DNA of 20,874 nucleotides. Source: Eimeria necatrix (lineage: Eukaryota; Apicomplexa; Conoidasida; Eucoccidiorida; Eimeriidae). Positions 6,935-15,980 of the stretch are shown one piece after another. The notes under the pieces are model-generated. The model made no database searches, had not been told where the DNA came from, and saw nothing but the letters and a program-made list of their open reading frames with translations. How positions within the stretch are numbered: the first letter of the stretch is position 1; each line of letters starts with the position of its first letter. Both the position numbers and the translations under genes were made by a program. The stretch covers positions 50,001-70,874 of the forward strand of contig NW_013652199.1 of assembly GCF_000499385.1 (NCBI RefSeq), in the 5' to 3' direction.

Positions 6935-7006
6935 GGGTGTGTAGCTCAATGGTAGAGCGGCTGACTGCAGATCAGCAGGTTCATGGTTCAATTCCGTGCG
7001 CGCCCT
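6935..7006 (+). tRNA. tRNA-Cys (GCA), copy 6
   Basis: Identical over 72 bases to copies 1-3 and 5. The first T4 run follows at 7016-7019. It is the last member of the cluster; no further copy is seen to the right. Confidence 0.97.
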
Positions 7007-7448
7007 GCTGCTTCCTTTTCGCTGCTGCAGCTCTCTTTACTTGTTGAAATTCAGAACTTGTTGCAGCAGAAAAGTCCTTTTCAGCGCCTCTTAGCGCCCA
7101 TTTGCCACTTCATTTCTTCACTCAATCTCTACTCAGGCTGTCTTAATTGATATTAGATCCTAATTCGAAGTAACAGCTACCTAACAGCGTCTGGTCTTGT
7201 TACTTGTTGCTGCACATTGACTCAGTGTTCAGTCCTCTAAAATGCTATTATGTTTGATGCCATGTTGCTGTTGTTGTTGTTGTTGCAAACCTCCAAACAT
7301 TGCATGCATGCTGCTGGTTTTGCGCTTTTCTATTTCGTTTTTATTTCGTTTTTATTTCGTGCAGAGATGCAAAGCTGTTTTCGAAAGCTTTGATTCGTCT
7401 TTGGCGCAGCTGCACCTCCACCTGGGCCACAGAAAAGCTTTCAGCAAA
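7007..7448. other. No gene recognised between tRNA-Cys copy 6 and the 72-base minisatellite
   Basis: Mixed-composition DNA with a short TTG tract near 7267-7284 and a CATGCATGC at about 7303-7311. No exon with supported phase on either strand. Confidence 0.5.
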
Positions 7449-7664
7449 GGAAAAGAGTAAACAGATTTGTTTGTCTAAGTCGGATCTTTTGGAAAAAGAA
7501 AGAAGTTTCGATGGAGGAAAGGAAAAGAGTAAACAGATTTGTTCGTCTAAGTCGGATCTTTTGGAAAAAGAAAGAAGTTTCCATGGAGGAAAGGAAAAGA
7601 ATAAACAGATTTGTTTGTCTAAGTCGGATCTTTTGGAAAAAGAAAGAAGTTTCGATGGAACTGA
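7449..7664. repeat. 72-base tandem repeat, three units
   Basis: Units start at 7449, 7521 and 7593 and differ by a few substitutions each. Because 72 is a multiple of three, frames stay open on both strands; one plus frame gives a 24-residue repeat containing SKSDLLEKERSF. Most differences between units are non-synonymous in that frame. No ATG-initiated gene, splice context or homologue is apparent, so I treat it as a minisatellite. Confidence 0.85.
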
Positions 7665-8160
7665 AGAAAACAAAACCAGCTAAGTGGAATCCGCACGCGT
7701 TGGGCGCCTGCTGGTGGCTGTGGCTTTCCCGCGAGACGACTGTGCCTGCGCAGTGAGATCAGCTGCTGCGATTCGCAGCTGCATTCCCTTTAGAATTTCT
7801 TTTTTATTAAACTATAATGCAACTTAAATACACAATTGAGTCTGCGACTTGGCTAAGGCCGCTGAGCACTGATCAACTCGCAGAAACCTCCCGTCTTCCA
7901 TCTTCATTTCGAACAATGCCGGGTCTTGTTCTGCTTTCGAGGGGCAGTTGCGTCTTCGGAAAGTCAGCAGCGGCACATTAGTAAAAAAAATGGATCAAAT
8001 CAAACAGTGTGGCGAGATATGAAGTCAACGAAACGCTCTGACACAACACGCAAGACAGCAGCATCCGCCACATGCATGCGGCTTGCAACTGTGTACTGCT
8101 AATTCCCTTACTTACCCCGGCACTGCATGCACTGCTGGCCACAAAAAAGAAGCCAAGGTG
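7665..8160. other. Intergenic stretch downstream of the PIP5K gene, no gene recognised
   Basis: Non-repetitive DNA between the minisatellite and the 57-base repeats. It is the likely 3' flank or 3' UTR of the minus-strand kinase gene ending at 8337. CATGCATGC occurs near 8071-8079. Confidence 0.5.
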
Positions 8161-8320
8161 ATAGCAGAACCAAGAAAATGTAAGCAGCAGCAGCAGAAGA
8201 CCGGGAAAAACGGAACGGTTGCACCAGCAGACCCGCAGCAGCAGCAGCAGCAGCAGGCCGATAGAAACAAAATGGTTGCACCGGCAGACCCGCAGCAGCA
8301 GCAGCAGCAGCAGCAGAATG
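8160..8320. repeat. 57-base repeat carrying CAG arrays, about 2.5 units
   Basis: GGTTGCACC-R-GCAGACCCG followed by CAG triplets occurs at 8217 and 8274, exactly 57 bases apart. A more diverged unit lies before 8217. CAG number differs between units. It lies just past the PIP5K stop codon (8337), so it is probably in the 3' UTR. Confidence 0.8.
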
Positions 8321-8336
8321 CACCGCTGGAAGAATT

Positions 8337-11300
8337 CTACTTTGCACGAAATTTGGTGCACGCAAATGCATGCAAAGCCTTACGGGCATACAGTGACGGG
8401 TTGACACAAGATGCTCCTGCAGTGCTTCCCGTCCTGCAATCCACAGAACTCTACAAAGACACCCCGACGCCATTGTTGCTGTTCGATCTTTTTGAAAAAT
8501 AAAAAGAGTGGAATATCCATTCACTTTTCCAGTTTTTTGGCGTTTCTGCACTGTCTTCAAAGCCAAGTGTTTCGCTGCGGGGGTACAACACTGGAGCCTT
8601 ACTGGAGGACCCGAGCAACATGCTCGAGTTTCTTCTTAGCCGTCCAGTGAGTCAAAATGTCGATGATGCCCACGTAGTACAGCTTTGTGCGGTCAGTGCT
8701 CTGCATGCCGCCGAGGTCTCTGCTCCAGAAAGGCCTGTCGAAGTCTGTTCGAGCAGCAGCAAACAGACAACAAAACATGAATTTCGTCGCAATTCCGCGC
8801 CAAATTAACTCAAAAATCACCGAAAAGATGTAAAAATAATGCTCACCAGTCCCGCCACCGATAGATGAGGAAGAATTCATCAACCTGCACAAGTAAACTC
8901 ACCACCCACCGCGAGCTAAGTCTCTGAGCGGCAATATAAAAGCCACCAACAAAAAGCTCCATGGAATCTTGACACGGAGTCAAAATGGCACTTAAATGAT
9001 GCAAAACAAAGAATAATGCATATTAGTGCTTTCAAATATGCTTAAGCGACAGGCCACTGGTCTGATTTATGCCACGAGGATCAGCTGGGTGAATGAACGG
9101 CTCCAAGAAGTGCGCAGACACACAGTATGCAGTGAAAGAGTCCTTTAACCCTTTAGAAAAAAGATTTGATAGAGAAATAACAACACCAAATACTTACGTA
9201 GAGTGAGACGCGCGAAGCTCTTCGTCATTCAGTAGAAAGCCGTTCTGGCAGACGTTGGAATCTAGTGAAAAGTCATAAGCAGGAAAGCGCATCATTGGCC
9301 CTCAAACCACTCATGAGTAAGGACACTTAGCGAGCTGCCACAAAATGCTGCAACAGGATATCTGCTAGCTAATAGTAAGACTTCCAGTGCTCTAGTGTGT
9401 ATTGTAACTTTCTGAAATTGTATCAGTGCAATGGGCGGCCAAGTGCAGTGCGGGTGTTGCTGGGGCTGCAGCAGCCAAATAAATGCCTGAGACAAACCTT
9501 GTGAACAACTTGCATAGGAAATCCCTAGCAACAATGAGTAGTCCATGATTCCGTGGTCTCTTAGGAACGCCGCGTCAATTGTCAGCTGCTCGATAAACAT
9601 TTTCTTTCGCTCTTGTCCGATTTCTATCTGCACAGAAGTAGCAAAACCCATATCGGAGAAGATCAAGAATCAACTAGGGAAAACTCTGCAATTTAAATGC
9701 AGACTGGCTCAAGGATGAGTGCAAAAAAGACACGGAGTCTGACTCCATGCAGTTGCTTCCATTTCGAAGCCCCTCACCCCAACGGAAAGTACTGCGTACC
9801 ATCTCTCCATCTCGCGCCATATCATTGTCCTTTCTCGCCACTGTTGGGTCACTGCTCACAAACCTCTCCGAAAAACAAACCACTACCTTAATCTTAATCT
9901 TAAAGGCACTGTGAAAACTAGCTTGTCTAGAATAGCCCTTCAACTGCTGCCACTTCAGGCAGCCACGAACCTGCGAAGCTCTGGGGGGAGCGACCGGCCC
10001 TGTGTGGAGCCCTTGAGGTCGTAGCGGCGGTGGATTTCAACTGGGGTGTGGAAGAAGTTCTCCATCACCATGAAGTACGTTTTGCGCCTCCACGGCTCTG
10101 CATGCAAGGGCCGCCAATTAAGAATTGAAGCAAATCTCGCAGCTTTTCGAAACAAATAAAACAAGACCCGCAGCGCTCACAGCAGCCCCGACCAACCCAC
10201 CCTTGCCTCCCAGAATCTGCCCAGATTTGTCTTTCAAACGAATCGCGTGAAGTCCACAAAGCCGCGTCAGCATCGTGTTGGAGCAAGTTGAGACGTGTTT
10301 GTAGTAGTCAAACAGAACAGACCGCATGAAAAATGCCGTTTCCTTCGACACCTGCCGAACACGCAAGCGCAGCACCGAAACTTCCCGAAAATACTGCAAC
10401 AGCAGTTCATAAATACTCTCTGAGTATCATTACTTGTTTCAAAAGAAAGCCACAAACTGTTCGCAGCGCTCTCCACCAAATGGCGCCCACAGTTTTGATC
10501 ATAAATCTGCCGTCGGTGGTGTAATAGAAGAGAGAACCGCTCTTGCCCTCCGAAACCAATTCGGAAAGCGACGACAAATTTCCTGCAAACAAGTTCCGAT
10601 TTTCAAGAGTCTGTTAATTAAAATGGTTTGCATTCCTCTCCTCACCGGGGAACTTGAACGACTGCAGCTCAAGAAGCAGCCGTGAACGCCTACCTAAAAT
10701 CAAATTGCCAAGCAGCTGCTCGGGCCCAACAGATCTGATGTAAAGAAGAGAATCAATGCCAAATATGGCGCGGAGGCGGCGAAAGACCATCGGGGCGTAG
10801 TCAATGAATCGGACCGCGCACTGCAGCAAAGAGGAAATAGTGTTAAGCAGTTCAACAACACAAGCCCCTTTCCCTCTGTCTCAGATCCATCGTGCTGCTC
10901 CCCCAGACTGATCTTCGTAAACATTAGGCTTTTCTTGTCCAAACAACTTTGTCATGAAGCTCACTAGAGGTGGCTTTCGGCGCTGCCTGTCCAGCATGCC
11001 AGTCTTGGGTAGCACTGAAAACTTTTCCTTCATCAAGAAGTCGTAGGGCTCGACAGCTCGGTGAGGTTCACTCATTGCGCGGCTCCCAGCCAGACGAATG
11101 CCGACCATTATGTTGATAACCATGTTCCACGACTCATGTCCGAAGTGAACTACAAAGCCCTTCGTGTCTTTGCCCCCCGCTCTGTTCACAGCCACACACA
11201 AAGGCTGGTGTCAGTAAGTACGCCTGTGCATGCAGCGCCTGCTGCTGCTCCTCACACAAATACTGGTGTCAGTAAGCACGACTGTGCATGCAGCAGCTGC

Positions 11301-14300
11301 TGCTGCTCCTCTGCGACGCGGACTGGAGCAGCTGAGATGACTTACTTCGAGGGCTCCAAGTCGTTTTCGTCTCCCCCATGAATGGTGTCGCCTGAGGCGC
11401 GGCGCCACTGTGTAGCTGCGATGCCGCATGCAAGAATTGTTAAACGCATTCGATGAAGTTCCGCGCGGTAAGAGAGAAATCAGAGGGGAAAACATGGTAA
11501 ATGCACAAGTCTAAACGCAAGCAAATATATAAGAATCGCGAGATTGACGGGGCAAACATCGACCTCCTCAAAACTCGTATGTGCAAAGTGCTACGCAGCC
11601 TCATTTTCAAGTTCATTAAAAAAAATGAAGGAAAAACTCGGCAGATATCGCTGGAATTAAACTGCGCACTTCGGCGTTGGTAAACTTTGGCCCGATTCAT
11701 GTACATGCGTCTGGTGCAAGTGGCTGGCCGGCGGCGGCTGCGGCAGCAGCACAAACACAAAGTGGAAACAGTAGCCATTAGGTAGATATGTTTAAACCTG
11801 AGCTCTATTCCACTACAGTAAGTCTATTAAGGAACGATATCCAGTTCTGAGCTCTTCTCCAGGTAGATGCGCTCAGATCTGAAGTCCTCCAGGGATATTT
11901 TGGTGCTCAGGGCTCACCTATCCAAGACGCTGACTGCTGCGAGACTTGGATTGGCGACTTTCTGCAAGCCCATCAATCCGCAATGCGCAGACACTTTCAA
12001 AGACAGGAGAGAAAAGCCAAGTCGAGTCGCAAAAAAACCCACAATTGCAACAGCGGGTCCGAAATTTTGTGGAATCAAGCTGGCACAGCTCACATGCTCG
12101 TCCACTTCATCCACGACAAAGTCCTTCAGGGGAAAATGAGCGGTGTTGGAGACTCTCACAGAGTGCATGTCAGGGTATTCCTGGAAGCAGCTTACTGAGG
12201 AAATTAAGCACAAAACCACAAGCCCTTGTTTCTCATTGAGTGGCTGAAGAGCAAGTGCACGGGTGAAATGAACACACAGCAAACAGTTCTTCCTCTCTAC
12301 ATGCCCACATTTCCTATTTCCCAGACTAAACTGCCAGACAGATAAAACAAATGAAGTGGAAAAAAGCCCCGCCAAAAACTCAGTTTCTGCGCCAGCCCAT
12401 GTCCCGACCAGCCAGCCGAGCAGCAGTCGACGCTGGCCCACTTGTGTCTGGAAAAGAGCTGCTTTCCTTGCACTTGACCATGAAGGAAACTCTTTGTCGT
12501 CTGGGCGCCTCCGGCACCTGCGCTGCAACGCTGTTGGTTCGCGTGTCTTCCGGCGCCTCCGAAGTTCGCTGCTCTCCCGCCGTTTTCAGGGAAAAGATCG
12601 GACGCCGCACGCGAGCTGTTGGCTCTCGTTGGAAAGCAGGCCCCCCACTTTTGGTGGGTTCTTGCTGCATGGCGTCTGCTGCTTCCTTGCTGTTCATGTC
12701 CACGAGAAGCTGGTCTGCGATGTGCATTGGCTGGCAAATAGCCACGGTGCTCTCCTCCAAAATGCGGTTCAGCTGCTGCTCCGCCTGCTGCAGTGCAGCA
12801 AACGCTGCAGCAGCAGCAGCCGTTGCTGCCTCCTTCGTCGCATCCGCTGTCTCCGGCGATTTCTCAAGGCGTTGTAGAATGACACTGGGTCCTGCAAGGG
12901 CCGCACAGCAGCACAAAGTGCTGCAAGGCATGCTGCAGGGTCTAAAAGACTTCGGCTAGTCGAAAACAAATAGTGAAGGAACTATGGGGGCCGTGACTGC
13001 AGCAGCAATCCCGAAGCGGGCTGCTGTACTGACCTTGTGATTGCGTTTTCCTCGGAAGCATACAGTTTGCTGCCGCTTTGTTCGCAACCTCATTCCCTCG
13101 ACTGGACTGCACCAAACAAACAGAGTGACAGACAGGGAAATCAATATTCACAACATAAAGAACAACAAAAAGCAAATCTGCAAAGGAAAAGGAACGCAAA
13201 GGGAAAGAGGGGGGGGCTCTGCAGTGCGCAGCACCCAGATCACGTGCACGCTGACTGGTTAAGGATCACACAAGTCAGACGGAGAGTGAGAAGCAGCAGT
13301 TAAGCAGTTATGTTGAGGGATTCACTAAAGCTTTTTCTTGACTCACTAAAGCTTTTTCTTGACTCACTAAAGCTTTTTCTTGACTCACTAAAGCTTTTTC
13401 TTGACTCAATAAAGCTTTTTCTTGGTCACCGCGAATAGGACTGCTGGTCAAACGACCAAACGCTTCGCCATCGCCGCAGGGCAAAGAGCGTCCGCCTTCT
13501 CGAATCATTTCCAAGGGCTCTGCGGGCGCTGGAGGCACGCCCTTTGCAGCCAACGCGGTCTTCACCGCCTCGACGTCGCGCTCCACAGCCCGAAGACTCT
13601 CAGCCAGCTGCTGGAGCTGCTCTCTTTGCTGCTGCTGCAGCTTCCACTGGTGGCGCTCGGCCTGAGCCTCCGCCTGGCGCACTCGGCGCACCAGCTCTAT
13701 CCGCAAAGCAGAACTGGCCTCTGAAGGCGCTGGCGGGTTTCCTCCAACACATGGAGCTGCGGTGCCATCCCCGGAGAAAACGCTGTTCTTCTTTTCCGAC
13801 TTCGTCGTGACCGACGCCTCTGTGCCACAGTCATTCCGCAGCCACACGAACACACTGACGCCCCTGGGTGCTGGGTGTCTTGTTTTCACATTGCTGAGAG
13901 TCGAAACACCCACAAATAATATTGCTTCAGTTCAGATAAAAGACTGCAGCAGATTTGCACGGAGAGCTTCTGCTGCTCTGGATGCCTCCCAAGAACTGAC
14001 CAGACTCGCACGACGGGGTGGCAACGTTGTTGCAAGCGACCCCCAGAAGGCACAGGAAACGCGGGCTGGTGTGGACGGCTTTCTTGAAGTCCCTCAGCAT
14101 CATTCGCCGCGAGCCGTCGGGCATTTCCGAAGCAAGCGGCAGAAACGTCATTGCGATCTCTTCGTCTGAAGCCAGGATGCCTTCCCCCCCCAACAAGGCG
14201 CGGCGGGAAGCCTGGAGGCACCTGACCAGATCTACGAACTCGTCCAGCCCCAGACTGTCCGCGTAAATCACGCTGCGGTAGATTTCGAACCAGCGCATCG

Positions 14301-15812
14301 CTCGCGGCAGGCGCACAGACTGCGTGGAAGTCAGCCCGCGAAGTGCTGACGCTTCCCTGCCTTTTTCTCCGGGATGGAAGTCCTTCCCCTTCGGCTTGGA
14401 TAGAGAGCGCAGCTGATTGCCCGCCTCAGGAAGTTGTCTTCGCGAATCCGCAGAACAGTCACGCTCATCTTGGCTGTAGGGAAGCCCGCCCCCTGAAGCT
14501 GCCGGCCCACTCAAGGCCTGCCGCGGCGGCGATGCGTGGATGGACTCTTCTGAATCTGAAGTGCTCACGGAGTGGCACCGGTAGTCTTCAAGGCACTCCC
14601 CCGTTCCCGTGTAGCTTCACAAACGCAAAAACAAATTAAAACAATTATAATTCGCGGAACCGCTTTTGACGCGTCTTGTTGCAGTGAAACATTTGCAGGA
14701 GTGCAGGCAACGACGTCAGTGCTTGCTTCAGCGCCTCCAAATCTTTTGAAACCGACGCAAGCTTGGAGATGCACAAGAAATATGCAAAACTACTGCTATT
14801 CTCACAAACGAAGACATTAAACGAGGGAGAAAGACGCACGTTGGATTCAAAATTCGAAACGAAAGGTTCAGCTTCTGGTCGTCGGTTCCGCGCATCATGA
14901 CGCCCAAAGCGGTGGCGAACTCCGTGAAGCTCAGCTGGCAAAGTGACAAGAAATGCACACGCCTGATAGCAGCATTAACGTCTGGCTGAGAGCCGAAGGT
15001 AGCAAACTTAATGATTCTATCAGTCCAATTGTCTCAGTGTGAGCCTCTTGCATCTAACAAGACAACTGCGTGTCCCATGAGCCTTGTGTCCGACAATTCT
15101 TATTCACCACTCATCCTCCTTCTGCAAGTGACAGCTGTTTAACTTGCAAGCTGGAATTAATGTGTTGGCTTAATTCGTCGCACCTCTCGGTCCTTGTTCT
15201 GATCAAAAGCTCGGAACATCCGCTCTGCGATCATCGTGTCGTCCAGCATTCCCAACACTCCCAAGGTGTCGCAAAACCGAGAGAATAGCAGGCGGCCGTC
15301 CGGAGCGTACTTGCGAAACCTGAAAAGATATATAAAGGCAAAAAAGTTGAAGTGAACAGAGCAAAAGGGTCTACTGCAGAGCCATCATTCGGAGTAGCAA
15401 CCCTTCATCTCTCAGATAGATCAGGCACTAATCATGTTCATCCAGCGGCAAACACAAGGAAAGGAAATATGGCAAAAGATGTACGACGTAGAGCCACACG
15501 AACAGCTCCGAAAAGAGGAATCTGACGGCGCCCACTGCCCTAGGCTTCTGCGGCGTCACCTTGTATGGGAAAACGGCCAACACTGAAATGTCACTAAGAG
15601 AACTTCGGTAAACGCTGTAGAGCTCTGCAACAGCGCATGCAAGAACTTGGTGAAAATTCTTGTTGCGCGCACCTGTCGTACAAGCCCTGAATTTCCTTGA
15701 GCGTGAGAAGGGTGCTTCGCTGGATCTCGTCCGCCATGTCCGCCGGCACGCGCGACGGAAGCCGTTCGCTCTCCGCGGCTCTCCCCCCACAGCATTTGCC
15801 GAAGCGCGACAT
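8337..15812 (-). CDS. PIP5K: Phosphatidylinositol-4-phosphate 5-kinase with N-terminal calcium-sensor EF-hand module
   Basis: Expected to phosphorylate PI4P to PI(4,5)P2 at membranes. Exons with matching phase: 15812-15673, 15319-15184, 14934-14840, 13106-13034, 12891-12479, 12180-12094, 11181-10965, 10820-10694, 10582-10491, 10351-10201, 10097-9971, 9863-9800, 9627-9498, 9261-9198, 8884-8847, 8744-8603, 8433-8337. Coding blocks near 14810-14690, 14560-14010 and 13880-13350, and one or two exons within 11960-11346, are real but their edges are less certain. Start: ATG at 15812 (MSRFGKCCGG). The N-terminus resembles neuronal calcium sensors: TLKEIQGLYDRF, then a canonical EF loop DQNKDRELSFTE joined across an intron; later EF-hands look degenerate. 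A coiled-coil, Q-rich linker follows. Kinase motifs in order: VVHFGHESWNMV, GKSGS loop, FMIKT (ATP lysine), RRYDLKGS, MDYSLLLGI, YYVGIIDILT, KKLEH. The glutamate in KKLEH matches type I specificity. Plasmodium PIP5K is reported with an NCS-1-like N-terminus. Confidence 0.92.
11202..11320. repeat. 58-base direct duplication inside a PIP5K intron
   Basis: CTGGTGTCAGTAAG begins at 11205 and again at 11263. The copies also share TGTGCATGCAGC and CTGCTGCTGCTCCTC. The duplication lies in the intron 11345-11182 (donor GTAAGT, acceptor AACAG). On the minus strand each copy contains TTACTGAC, a plausible branch-point sequence. In the acceptor-proximal copy it sits about 29 bases before the acceptor. 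Confidence 0.85.
13320..13426. repeat. 21-base tandem repeat at a PIP5K exon end, carrying GTGAGT donors
   Basis: Five units (period 21) read on the minus strand as QEKAL plus a variable residue and S. Three successive units contain GTGAGT (complement at 13341-13346, 13362-13367, 13383-13388), always at phase 0. The first unit has TTGAGT and the last GTGAAT. The next exon (13106-13034) needs a phase 0 donor, so any of these sites fits. Confidence 0.85.
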
Positions 15813-15980
15813 TTGGGGGGCCCCAGAGGCGAGGGTCAGGGGAGAAGAACCGGGGCCCTGCTCGGGCTGGACTCTGCAGGGCGAGAGGGGCGCGCTGGCC
15901 CGAACGAGCAAAGAGCAAAAGAAAGATTACGGACCCTGCAGAGCCGACGCCTGTCGCACAGCTGCAGTCCGCTGAGTGCC

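Noticed and set aside
7300..7683. Plus-strand ORF over the 72-base repeats
   Set aside because: No ATG in good context, non-synonymous drift between units, frames open on both strands because the unit length is a multiple of three.
8083..8502. Plus-strand ORF with poly-Gln blocks
   Set aside because: It starts with TTG, overlaps the antisense of the last PIP5K exon, and its body is the 57-base CAG repeat.
9470..9540. GC-AG intron donor (GCAAGT) after MDYSLLLGISY in PIP5K
   Set aside because: Phase 0 there does not match the next exon at 9261; the GTTTGT donor at 9497 gives the required phase 1.
12351..12959. Plus-strand 202-residue ORF
   Set aside because: Antisense to the PIP5K linker exon 12891-12479, which fits phase on both sides.
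13308..13913. Coiled-coil ORF as a separate 201-residue gene ending in NPST
   Set aside because: It begins with GTG, not ATG, and its end offers GTGAGT donors that match the next exon; it is better read as the PIP5K linker.
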